From Diprion similis (taxonomy: Eukaryota > Arthropoda > Insecta > Hymenoptera > Diprionidae): 64,000 bases of DNA. Position 1 is the stretch's first letter; every line of letters begins with the position of its first letter. A model generated the notes under the pieces. The model searched no databases. It had not been told where the DNA came from and was given only the letters and a program-made list of their open reading frames with translations. Location: assembly GCF_021155765.1 (NCBI RefSeq), contig NC_060118.1, positions 9,545,646 through 9,609,645 of the forward strand. Reading direction: 5' to 3'. Below are positions 24,747 to 36,685 of this stretch, piece by piece. Both the position numbers and the translations under genes were made by a program.

Positions 24747-26121
24747 CGTGTGTGTATAGAAAAAAATAAATAGACATTCTACTTGGCAGAAAATGCCCGG
24801 TAAAAATTTTTCATTATAATATCATCAAACGTTTGCATAAGATCTTGTCACGTGATTACCGCAACTGTAATATATAAATTGTGTGGAATTTATACTTTTG
24901 AAATTTGGTGAAAATAAAAAAAAATCAATCGCAACAATAATTCTTTTATTTTACTAAATAAAACCAGAGCGAAGCGAGCTGATTGCGAATAAAAACGAAG
25001 GCAAAAAGAATGAATAATATGGATGAAAGAAAAAATTTGTCGACGGATCATCGAATCTTTGTATTTTTACAAAAATTTCAAATCTAACAGGCAATTTCAG
25101 GATTTGATTTTTTTTTTTTTTTCAATTCTCTTACTTTCATACAACCCAGAATAATGACCCAATTTTACAGATCTTGCAGCCTGTAGCAACCAGCGGCTGA
25201 TGTCAAAACGAATCCAACGACCTACAACAAAGCTTATTTATCGCCCTGCAATAATTCAAGGGATATATGGCTAGTCAAAAATGTCACTTCAGATTCGGAT
25301 TTCTCTGCAGCTGTAATAACACAAGCATTAATTTAGCTCTGTCCGTGCACCAAATTCGTATTTTTTTTTTTTTTCTTTTTTTTTTCTCTAGTTCAATCTC
25401 GCTCACGGATGCAAAAAATCTTCACGGCGTTGTAATAACAATTCAACTAACTGGAATAATAAAAGAACGTAACAAAAATTAAAAAACGTACTCGTTAAAA
25501 TCGTTTTTTTTTTCTCAAAAACAACTTATCAATCAGAGTAAATTTATTTCGAATTCTCGATATTATTTGAATGAAAAAAACTTTTTTTACAATCACTACG
25601 AGATTATTTAATAATAATAATAATAATAATAATAATACATCTGCATGTGATAATTTCAGGCGGAGAAACAAAACAGACTCGATCGCTTGTGGAGTGACGA
25701 ATTTTTGGAGATCAAAAAAAAAAAAAAAAAAACTTTTTAAAATTCAAATTCTTGTCTTCAAAATCTTGCCCTTATTTTTACGCCTATCCTTGTTCAAAGT
25801 AGTAAATAGATAAGCAGCTGTGTTTACATAGGCAAGTATGTACATTAAACGCACTGCGAAATATAAATATATATACAGTTTGAGAAGAGGAAGTCCTGTC
25901 TGAGGTGCCTGATTTATTTCAAATAGTTCAAATCTTGCTTCTACGCTGTTTCCATTTTTTCATTTTACCCACCAGGCTTGGGAAAGAATTTTTTTTACAT
26001 TTTTCACTTCTAACATCTCAATGTTTGTACAGATTAAAATAAGTTCTGCATTACCGGTATACAATCACTTGAATGAATATCAGATTCAGTCAATCTGCTG
26101 TCAAGTCTGTTTTTTTGACAA
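18373..26121. other. Simple-sequence-rich region, no gene recognised
   Basis: Nearly continuous low-complexity DNA: (TA)n at 19265-19307, (CTTT)n at about 21255-21285, (CAA/CAG)n at about 21618-21661, (TA)n with CA at 23790-23835, a compound (TA)n(TG)n at 24686-24758, an ATT/AAT run near 25610-25635 and many A or T runs of 15-35. Open frames are artefacts of these tracts (Lys, Phe or Tyr-Ile runs). A pyrimidine-rich AG/GT junction on the minus strand near 23000 could be a splice signal, but no supported exon was found. Confidence 0.6.
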
Positions 26122-26447
26122 CGATAAAGATTTCAGGACGAGCTGAAGGCGAGCCGGAAGCGAGTACTGAAATTATCTGAGCCAAAAAACGGTTCACGGG
26201 CATGCCACATACAATGTTTTTTACGGTACGGGCATTGTAAAGCAAAACGAAGAGTGAGGTTATGTCGCGATCTGTTCAACGAAGCTACTTTATTCGCCAG
26301 TTTGGGATGCGCACTTCGAACTGCGCATCAAAACTGCGGAATAAATACTTTATTCTACAACTTTGTTCGCTGGCGTATAAAGCGTCACTTTACGGAACGA
26401 AAACTGCCACAAAAAGTGGACTTTTCAATGCCCATGCCGTAAAAAAA
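26122..26447 (-). mobile_element. Composite palindromic element, copy 2 (truncated)
   Basis: Same element as at 1839 and 41712 but in opposite orientation. Module A is complete to the CAATGCCCATGCCGTAAAAA end. Module B lacks its outer inverted repeat and begins with a T run and ACGATAAAGATTTCAGGAC. The internal palindrome around GCGGAATAAA has decayed. Confidence 0.85.
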
Positions 26448-26623
26448 TATTTTTTACCTTATGAAAAAACTGATTGAAAGAACATCTTTAGAAAAATTTA
26501 TTTTCATTCAACTATTCAAGCAATGCTCGGAAGTGAAAAATAGTAAAAAGCAATCTTTGCAGTATAACAAAAATTCCTACGTTATATTATAACTTTCCGA
26601 TCTATACATAGAATATACATATA

Positions 26624-27141
26624 CAGGGTGTCTTATTTTCAAAAATATGCTCAAATATATCGAAAACTGTTTTCTGAAAGGGGGGCATCAGATGAGCATC
26701 CCAGTTTTTGGGTCCGGGCCCATTGAGGCTCATCTTTCGTTGTTCAAAATAGAGATGCTCAAAAAACAATGCGAACAAGCGCTTAGACGCTTTGGAATGT
26801 TGAACAATTCTGCTCATCGTAGAGCTCTTTCTCATTTATAAAATTCTGCGCAAATATTGAGGAAAACTTCGGATAACGTTTCGGATCTGTTCGAAAACGA
26901 AATCCAAAAATTCACTAGGAATAAAACTCACTCAGTTGTTAATGAGAAATAAGAAAATGTAATAAAAAAATAGGAGGTCCCGTTTGACAAATAAAATTTG
27001 TGCCTCCATGGGCCAGTAGAGGCCCCGAACCCAACCTTTCACTTTTTAAAACAACTTTAGTGCGAAAATTTTTTCAATTCAATGCTTAGTTTTCGACATA
27101 TTTTAGCGTTTAAATTCAAAAAAAAAAACTAGAACACCCTG
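26624..27141. mobile_element. Terminal-inverted-repeat element (CAGGGTGT ends)
   Basis: About 518 bases bounded by CAGGGTGT at the left and ACACCCTG at the right, flanked on both sides by TA, as in Tc1/mariner-type insertions. A 64-codon open frame inside has no recognisable domain. Probably non-autonomous. Confidence 0.65.
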
Positions 27142-27569
27142 TATATGTATACCCAATTATTTTTGTAATAAATCTTCAAACGAACAATAAATATCTATCG
27201 AATGCACTGTATGTGCGTGTCTCCCTCCCTTTCACCAATTCCTTAGCCTCTATATTTATAACAAGATATAGTTTCGCACCAGGGTGTCACCTCTGCAGTT
27301 ATATGTATACGTTATTTTTACATTGCTCCCCGCAGTCATTTTACACAACGTCATAATCCAAATGGAATCTTCGAGACTTTTTTCATTTGCTTTCATTTCC
27401 GTAAAAGAAAACGACGTTTCGCTCCGACTGAGTTTAAACGAAAATACGATTTTCGAATTAAGTAAGTAACTTTGATCTGAAAAATAAGATATATATATAT
27501 ATATATATACACACGGCAGTCCAGCTTATTTTGACCTACGTACTTTGAAAACCACTAATTTTTTTTATT
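27142..27569. other. No gene recognised
   Basis: AT-rich sequence between two mobile elements with a short (TA)n run at 27491-27510. The 61-codon open frame at 27284-27469 shows no family features. Confidence 0.5.
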
Positions 27570-28190
27570 TTACCTATTTTCGACACGGTTTGAATTTTTT
27601 ACAATTATTCAGAAACCATTTTATTGATCGACAAAATTTTTAAATCTGAAAAAATTCTCAAAAATCATGTGTCGTGTATCAAAATTTTTAAGCTTAGAGC
27701 CTGAGTGGGGAGATTTTTTCTTCTCACTGTTTGCAAGCGTTTTCTGGTGCGAATAAAAAAAAAAATAGCGTTAAAGAAAGTTACAAGCGAGAGTCATTTT
27801 ACTATGCATCATTGCTGATACATTTTCATATGTCATACCGAATTTTTGGAAATTTATTAGACTTTTCGGAACCGTTTCAAGGTTCGCAATTTTTTTTATC
27901 AGCAAAATGAAGAGGAAAAAAAAATCTCTTGCGAGAAATCCGAAAAAATTTCATAGTAAAATGACTTTCGGTTTCAATTTTTTTTTTTCTCTTGATTTTT
28001 CTCGGAACAAGCCTGAAAACAGCCAGAAAGAAAAATCTTCCCACTCCGGCTCTAAGCTTGAAGATTTTCATATCTGACACATGATTGTTCAGAGAATTCT
28101 TTCATACTTTTAAATTATGTCGATCAATAAGATGTTTTTTTGAAATATTGTCGAAAATTCGAACGGTGTCGAAAAAGTAAAAAAAAAAGT
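27570..28190. mobile_element. Long foldback element
   Basis: Imperfect long arms. On the left are TTTTCGACACGGTTTGAA, TTATTGATCGACA, ATCATGTGTCG and AAGCTTAGAGCCTGAGTGGG. On the right, in inverse, are CCCACTCCGGCTCTAAGCTT, TGACACATGAT, TGTCGATCAATAA and TTCGAACGGTGTCGAAAA. No coding capacity. Confidence 0.7.
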
Positions 28191-29200
28191 AAAAAAAAAA
28201 AAAACATTAAAGAAGAAGAAAAAGAAATTTGAATCCAATTTTCCATCCCGATAAATAATTCTTCGAAGAAAAAAGAACCAGCGTGAGAGAAAAGGAAGAA
28301 GAAAAAAAAACGAGAAATAAAGATGAAAGAAAAAAATGTGAATTCTCTAATTGCGCGAGATTAGACTTCTTCTTTTCTCTGATCACTAGCCGTGCGGTTT
28401 ATGCTAATTGCTAATGTTTTGCAGAAAGTAGAACCGGCGCGGTTGAATTGAGAGATAAAACGAAGGATCATTAAGGTAAGATCAGGTATGCCGCGTAAAA
28501 GTAGATTATAATACGGATTTTGGAGGAAAAAAAAAAATGAAAAATTCGATACGGTTAAGTGTGTACGATAAGCGGTATTTGAAGAAGGCATCGTATTATA
28601 CGGATACAGAAATATCTGCTCCGTGACATTTATTTTATAGGTAGGTTACCGAGGCAAACAGGCAAGCAACAGGCAAGAAGTCAGTCAGTCAGAGTCAGTC
28701 GGGCGCAAGTGTACGGATTAACGCACGTCTGCATCTCGGTTTGATAAAAATAATGGATGCATAAAATGCACTCGAAATAGGTATACCTTTTAGTAAACCG
28801 TACATATGCAAAGAATGTCTACGCGCGTGTGTGTTTATATCTATATATACATATATACGCACGTTCGTCAACATCCACACAGATTACAGGCCGCAATAAA
28901 GCGGTTGTTTTAAAAGTTCCGAAATCCCGAGGGAACGGGTGAAAAATAAGGAAGAAGTAAGGAAAAACAAAAAAAAAAAACAAAAAAAAATACTCGAAAC
29001 AAAGAAACAAACGGAGACGTAAGAAAGAAAAACAGAAAACTAAGAAGAAACTGATATAAGGTAAGAGAAGTCAAGTTTAGGGCAGTCGTCGACTCGTTAA
29101 CTGGTTTAAAGTATAGTTTTTTTTTCTCAAAAAAATTTTCTCCAAAATTCTATCGATGAACCGGTATTCGATTTATAATATGCAATTACGCCTCGCAATA

Positions 29201-29240
<40 letters not shown>

Positions 29241-32006
29241 ATAAACTTTAAACAGTATATTATAATATTGCAACGTGAATTTAAAAGTGAAAAGAAACTT
29301 GATATACATTTTACATATACATATAATCTCATACAATGTCAAATTCATCGTGTATACACGTGTAATAATAATCAGCAAAATTTTTATTCCAAAGTATAAC
29401 ATAATTATTACTATTATTATTATTATTATTATCTTTTTCTCTCTTTTCTTCTTTTCTATTATTAAGACAGAAATTTTCATCGATCATTTGTGTGCTGATA
29501 AAAAGGTTTGATTCTTAAAGTTCGAGGAAAAATTTCTACAAATTTTTAAAATAAAACATTCTTGGAGAGAGGAGAATTAAGCAAAATAAAATAAATAAAT
29601 CAATAAAAAATAAAAAATAAAAATAAACATATCAAAGAACCGCAAAAATTTTGGACGACAACAGTTTAATAATTATTCACGTAATGTATAGTATAATCCT
29701 GTCAAGCCCGAGTATATATGTATGTGTGTGCGTGTGTGAGTATATCTATATGTACATACATACATTTCGCAATATCTCAGGAATAACGAGCGATAAATAA
29801 TCGTTGTTGTAGGTCGTTGAATTCTTTTTAACGATCATTCGGAACTTGAGTAAGCCAAGAATGTGTGCCAAAACGTTTAAAAGAGTTCGCCAACTCGTCA
29901 TTCAGTCGCATTTAAGAATAATCAAAATTAAACAATTCACTAACTGTTTTTTTTTTTTTTTTTTTTTGCTCCCAATCGAAAACCTCCAAAATAATTATTT
30001 CCACGCTACCTGTTATATATATATACATGGTTTTCAAAACACTTGTTCGAAATCGATGTATTTTTTTCTTTTTTTTTTTTTTTGTACAATTAGGCAAATT
30101 ACGTTAATCGTGACGTAAGGGATGAAAGAAGAGAAAAAAAAAACGGAGAAGAAAAAAATAACGAAACTCTGTGACAATCTAACGAAACAGAAACGAATTA
30201 GTTTGGCCAAACGACAAAAATTTCCAATCATCGTATAGATATTATATCGCTTACAGATTTCAAGTTTGAACCGAAAAATAGTTGAAAAATTAATTTTCAT
30301 AGCTGATAATATGAAAGCCAATTTTTGAGAAAATGGCTGACCAGAAATAAAAAAAAAAAGAATAAAAAATTTGCAAAATTTTTCCCCCGTATGATTGACG
30401 ACTATTTTAAATTATCGAACGATTGGCGCGACATGAATAAATAAATGAACAAGTAAATAAAACAGATATAAATTGAATAACAAATAATAACTATAGAATA
30501 TTACACGAATTCTTATTTAATACATGACACCGATGCCTAATGTATAAATCGTAGTTTATTTTACGACTATTATATACGATGCAGTAACAATTTATCGCCG
30601 CTAACCCCCAAAACCTTCTACAAGACGCGGCGACGTCGATTTGTAATTGAAAATCTACTCGCAAGTTATTTATTAGTAATTTCTATTGACAAACACGTCA
30701 CGTTGTTATATCATATATATGTATATATACATATTACACGCAAGATACATAACCGAAATTGTTTCAATTATTATTACATAGATCAAACCAAAAATGATTA
30801 AACGATATCAAATACAAATACTCTGCAAAATATTTTTACTATGAATTTGACTTTTTTTTTCATTTTAAACAAAATTCAAAATCAAAAGAAACGTTTTTTC
30901 ATTCTTAACAAGAATTGAAATAGAAAAAAAAAAAAAAAAAAAAAAAAAAAACGATTTACATAATTTTGCATACTATAATATATTATCGTTTATCAACAAT
31001 TATTATTATTATTATTTTTACTCAATTATCAACATCTTCGTATCGTTGAATTACTAACTAAATCGTAATACGTGATAAAATATGATTTTACAACAGTGAT
31101 CGAGCCGATGACGATAATTCCTTTTCAAATCAACAAGTCTAATAACCTTCGTGTAAAAGTCAATAATTTAATTAATTATACTCAAGTTTATACGCGTTCA
31201 CTTACAATAAATCACGATGTTGTTACGTATATCTATAAAACTTTACCGTCATTTAAAATCCAGATCACATAAATCACACACCACAGATATACAGGATTCA
31301 CTTTATCTGCATTATCCTCGGTCTCGTTAAATTTTTCAAAAAAATGTTCTCAAAAATACCCCATGAAACGGTCAAGTATTAAAAATATTCAAAATTCGTT
31401 GTGTATCACGAAAAAAAAAAAAAAAAAAAAATCATACAACCTGTTTACATTATACATCTCGAGATAAAAATAATTATTTTTTTTAAAGAGTTTTCAAATA
31501 CGTACTAATATACCTACTCGCAAATGTATCGGACTGTTCACGAAGTGGCACAAGGTTGGGAAACAAAAAAATAAAAATTACCGCAATTATTGACGGTAAT
31601 TAAGAGGAAAAATAGCAAGGACTAGTCGTTGATTTAAAAACCGTTTCAAAGCACGTTATCGAATCCTAAACCTCGAGGACACTTTTCTTTCTTTTCTTTT
31701 TTTTTCTCTCTCCTCTTCCCTTCTAAAACGTATCTATATCAAGCCTCGTATCCTCTAAACAGAAAAATATTCCATCCCTTATCGTGAGTTTGTAAAAAAA
31801 AATTTAAAAAAAAAAAAAAAACAACTCGCTGAAGAAAAAAAAAAAAAAAAAAAACACCAAGACGAAATTATTTTCCTCAAATTTTTCTCCACGACTCAGG
31901 TGAAAATCTCGAAATCAAAGTTATCTATACATATATATATATATATATATATATATTATCGCGTGGTTATTAAATCCGTGAAAGAGTAAAATTTTTTATA
32001 GTTCTG

Positions 32007-32045
<39 letters not shown>

Positions 32046-33689
32046 ATAATACAGTTGAAATGCAACACGCTTATATATAATGCATTATACAGTGTTTTTT
32101 ACTGGGTAGTTACAGTAAATTATGTCCCGACAACCAACAGCTGAACACTGCAGAGCCCACGTTCAACTGGAGTGCGAGACCGGCGTCGCTCCAACTTTAT
32201 ACAGAACGCCCTGTATGTATGTATATATGTATATATGTATGTATGTATGCATACGTCTATGCCTACGATAGAACCAGGGTTAATACTGATACAATATGCA
32301 TACACACGTACACACACACACACACACACACAGATATATATATATATACATATATGTATCTACGTATGCATTTACACGTGCATACCTTGCACCTATCGAT
32401 AGTTATGCAGGCGTTACACGCACACGTTCAAGGATCAGCTGTTTACATGCATGTAACACACCTTGAATTTACCAACGCGAATGATTTGAAGAGGCAGCCT
32501 CATCATCTCGCCACTCCCTCCCCCCCCCCCCCCCTGCCCCTCAGCAAACCAATTTCAAATATTATCATGTTTTTTTTTTTTTTTTTTTTTTTGTTAATCA
32601 ACATTCGTTGGTATGTTTGTCAATTTTTAGTTTTCATTATTTTTCAATATATACATATATGAATATAATATATATATATATACGTTTGTCCAAAGAGTAT
32701 TGCGAAAAAAAAATGAACATCAATGGCAATTAGAAAGAGAAATCTCGAAGGATTTCCGTACACAGTTGAACTATCCGGCGAATTTCACTGAAACTTGTGA
32801 GGTACCGTTGAGATAGGAATGTTTTTTTTTTTTCGTCGTTCGTGTTTAATTGTTGCATTCAAGTTATAGAAAGAACCTGGGTGTAGAATTTAATTATTCG
32901 AAACGATAACCAATATCGATATTCAGGAATTGAATGAAAATTCATACGACATACTGTTTATTTTTTTTTTTTTGCTAATAAATATAAATATATCGTATAA
33001 TAAAGGATAATGGGAATTAATTTTTCGGATATAAAAAATAAGCATATTGCTTTGTATCAACGATTAGACTCCCCCCCCCCCTTCGCCCAACCAAAAAAAA
33101 AAAAAAAAAAAAAAAAAAACAACAATAATCGATAAAATAAAATAAAAATCCTGGCATCTGAGAGAATGAAAAATAATCAAAAGTTAGAAGTCAACAATTT
33201 GAATTGATAAAATTTTATTACAGGTATATACATATATATGTATGTATGTGTGTATGTATATATATATATAGATATTTATGTATATAGATATACTACGCTG
33301 CAGATGATGAGTATGATTTGAATATCGATAAATATGTATGCAGTGATTTATATTATAAGCCGCTGCTGAATGAACCGTATAAAAATGTAACTATCTATTT
33401 GAAATAACTCAGTGACTTAGTCATACGGATTCGAAATAGTTCGCTTCATTGCGAATATCGTGCTGAAATAAAAAGATAGAAAGCATATTATATTCGGCAT
33501 TTTATTTTTCATTCCTTGATTGAAAATTAAGAAAGTAAAAGGAGAAAACAAACAAATATTTACTTTATCCACTTAATCACAGATGATTAAAGTTTTATCC
33601 TCGTAAGTTTTTTAACGTAAAGTTTCGCATAAGGTTTAATCATCTCCGATTACGCGGAAAAAGGAAATTTTTTTTTTTTTTTGCCTCTA
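28191..33689. other. No gene recognised; microsatellite-rich
   Basis: Contains a less AT-rich patch at 28620-28740 with repeated CAGTCAGTCAG, (CA)n at 29204-29239, (ATT)n near 29405-29432, (TA)n at about 31929-31955 and 32011-32042, a C run near 32520-32535 and many A/T homopolymers. A 50-base segment at about 28423-28472 (plus) is bounded by splice-like TTTTGCAG and GTAAGA but lacks a usable frame, so it is at best a non-coding exon. Confidence 0.5.
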
Positions 33690-33860
33690 GGGGACACGTC
33701 AGCGATCAAACTCTAAACGATTTCGATTTGCTTGAAACTTGAACTTATAATAAAGCTTCATAAAACAAGTGGTTTTCACTCGGTTTCAATCAGTTACGTT
33801 CCACATGTGTCCAGTTATTATTTAAAGTAACGTCAAAAAGTTGTGTTTTTCGAAAAGTTT
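33690..33860 (+). mobile_element. Half copy of the TTAA foldback element
   Basis: Matches the left arm of the element at 49401-49989, starting GGGGACACGTCAG, then CGATTTGCTTGAAACTTGAA and CAGTTACGTTCCACATGTG. The right arm is missing and no TTAA precedes it. A mariner-type element begins 13 bases further on. Confidence 0.75.
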
Positions 33861-33873
33861 TTATTTATATATA

Positions 33874-34481
33874 TTAGGTTGGCACAAAAGAACCGACATT
33901 TTTTTTTTTTTTGAGTCTCGTGTGACAAAATGTTAGTTTTTGATGTTTTAAGAGGCCACTCCAAAGGACAGCTAAAAAAACAAATTTTAAGCGGTCGCTC
34001 CGAATTTTTAAAAATGTCAAAAATCGTCAAAAAATTAAATTAAAAAAATTATATTTTCAATATTTTGTTTGATTTTTAATTCATGTCGTGGTGTATTGTT
34101 ATCGATTCTTTCTTACTAAATTGAAGAAAAAAAATGTATGATATTTTAAAATGATTATTAAAATGTCGCTCGAAAGGATCTAAAGAAATGCACCAAAAAA
34201 TTGAAAAAAAATTATGAGCGAACTTTCAAAGTTCCAATTTTGAACTTAAACTTTCGGAAACTTATTTTTTTTTTGTCCATAAAATTATACCGTAACAAGA
34301 AGAAAATTTAAAAAAAAAATCGATTTTTGACGATTTCTGACGTTTCAAAAAATGTGGAGTGACCTCTTAAAAATTTTTTTTCAACTGTCCTTTGGAGTGG
34401 GCTCTTAAAACATCAAAAACTTACATTTTGTCACACGATACTCGAAAAAAAAATTTATTCGGTATTTTTGCGCCACCCTAA
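33874..34481 (+). mobile_element. Mariner-type long-inverted-repeat element, copy A
   Basis: Ends TTAGGTTGGCACAAAAG and TTTTTGCGCCACCCTAA are inverse to each other and resemble mariner termini (established for TTAGGTTGGYRCAAAAG ends). The arms extend about 150 bases, including AAATGTTAGTTTTTGATG and GGCCACTCCAAAGGACAG. There is no transposase frame. A second copy in opposite orientation is at 46393-47026. Confidence 0.8.
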
Positions 34482-35073
34482 TATATATATATATATATAT
34501 ATATACGGTGACACGAACGAACTGCAAGTTGAGTCTTAATAGCCGGTGATAGGTCTGGGTTTTTTTTACTAAAGAACGCAGGCGATGAGGTGAACGAACG
34601 TATAGGTACAACACGTATATACATAGAGTATGCATCTATACATATAATACGAATACATACGGTTTAGTTTTATATCGAAATTCTTGTGCCATTACAGACT
34701 GAAAGTGGTTGAAATTAATTAATTTATTTCACCCACGCCGCCCCCACGACATCGTATCTTAAGATTATAAAGGGAAAAGTAAAATTATTTGTGTGGCGCC
34801 GGACTAATCGCCCGTGCGTCTTGCGAATTTGCACATTACGGAGCACCGTTAGTGTGCAAATATTATTCAACACAACTCGTATACCTCTATTATAAAGAAT
34901 AATTTAGCATAATGATGTGTACGAAAATACAAAAGTAATCGCTGACTATCTCCGGTCGAATATTCGGCCCCTTAAACCTCTTCAAGTAATTAGTTTTACG
35001 ATTTCAATTTATCTTTAATCGTCTTTCGTTAAAATTGTTAATATTTTGAATTCTTAACGCGGACGACAAAGAG

Positions 35074-35145
<72 letters not shown>

Positions 35146-36672
35146 TGAGAGAGAGAAATGAAAGCTAAATAGAGGAAGAGAAGATTTCACATTCTGTTAA
35201 AGTTGCCGCGGCGGATTAAGTGGTTAAACCTTTCAGCCAGAATAAAACGAACGAATCAATTAGCTCTTGAAATTGATGCGTGTTTGCGTGTTGTTTTAGT
35301 TTTTGTTTTTTTTTTTTTTTTTTTTTTCACCATTCCTATACAAAACGCCACAGAGCTCTATAAGCTGTATCAACATCGATTTTTATTAGATTTTTGCCTG
35401 AAGGATTTCGAATTTGAAAATCAAACTTCCAACGAGACAAATTTCATGCATTGGAAAAAATACAGTTTCAAGAGTTGTTTGTTTGTTTGTTTGTTTGTTT
35501 GTTTGTTTTTTCTATATAAAAGTTTTGCACGTACTGTTCGGTTTTTTCTTTTTCGTCTTTCTTCAGCTTTCAATAAAACGAATGTTTTATTCAATGTATT
35601 TTCATTCCTTGGAGAAGAAGAATTTTCTTTTCCGATGAGTCGGCTTTTGTAGACGTTATAATACACGATTATATTAAAAATCGATGCTCAATTGTCCGTA
35701 TTTAATATACTCACCCCTTTACTCGAGTTTCTTGATCGATAATTATGATTACGTTGAAATTGCTATAAACAGTGTGGCAATATGATGAACGCGTAGTTAA
35801 ATTACCAGGTAATAACGAGGTTCACGCTCCTGTTTTTATTGCCAGCCTATACATGCATGTATAAGCCTTCCATATAGCGATGTGATGAACTTTCTTTTTT
35901 TTTCTTTTTTAAATAATTTTTTTTTTCTCTTGTATTATCATCGTTTAAACTTATCCACTTTTATTCAAAGTACGTACAAATAATTACGGGATTCAACATT
36001 GCGATGCAGAATATAAATTATTAAGAAAGGAAATGAAGAGATTTTAAGAAAAAAAAGTAATAACAAAAAAAGACTTTGATATTGTAATTTCATCACTTTT
36101 TTTTAAACTAATCTTTTAATGATAAGAAAATCAATTTTTCTTTCACCAAATCTAGTTGAAGTTGTAGCTTCGCGAAAACTTGGAAATTTTCATCAATTTT
36201 TTTTTTTTACTTCTATAGTACATAAATACAACTAAATTTTTATAAAATTAGCGTATCTCCTATAATCTGCGAATTTCATACCATAAGAATTTTTTTCGTA
36301 GTTAGATATTTTGCAGAGGCTAAATCACGGTATTTTTCTTTTTTTCTAAATTTGAACACCCTAATTTCCGAACAAACCAAAACAAAAACAAAGAAAAACA
36401 CATTTCCTCGCACGAAGAATATTTTTCATATTCTACAAATAACACGATGAAAACGAATATACGTATTGGTAACGAAAATATCTCGTTGTGACATCTGGTG
36501 GCAAAATAATGCGTTAATCTTATCCGGCCATATTTAGTTTTAAAAGACCTCTTTCGTCGAATTTTTTTCGATATACCGATTCCCTCCGAAATAACAAAAG
36601 CTTCACAGCTTGCACTGAGTTTTTCCGTACATTCGTGACTGACCTTAAAAACTTTGCTGACAGGCCAGTTCT
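34482..36672. other. No gene recognised
   Basis: Contains a long GA microsatellite at 35071-35157, a (GTTT)n run at about 35477-35507 and many homopolymers. The 149-codon plus-strand frame at 35203-35652 is made largely of these tracts (Phe and Cys-Leu-Phe-Val runs) and has no domain, so I do not call it a gene. Confidence 0.5.
35071..35157 (+). repeat. (GA)n microsatellite
   Basis: About 85 bases of near-perfect GA dinucleotide repeat, interrupted once by GATAGTGA. It is the longest dinucleotide run in the window. Confidence 0.95.
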
Positions 36673-36685
36673 CGCCGCCATATTG
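36673..36685 (-). promoter_or_regulatory. YY1/TISU-like motif around an ATG
   Basis: On the minus strand CAATATGGCGGCG matches the YY1 core and resembles the TISU element of short 5' UTR genes. The ATG opens a frame reading MAARTGLSAKFLR that meets a GTCAGT donor-like site. Exactly the same 13 bases occur at 58014-58026 upstream of mRpL36. No downstream exon was found, so the gene, if any, is unidentified. Confidence 0.3.

Noticed and set aside
28423-28472. 50-base plus-strand segment with TTTTGCAG and GTAAGA borders
   Set aside because: Has stop codons, no neighbouring exon; could be a non-coding exon but cannot be supported.
35203-35652. 149-codon plus-strand open frame
   Set aside because: Built mainly from a T run and a GTTT repeat (Phe and Cys-Leu-Phe-Val runs); no domain and no splice or promoter context.
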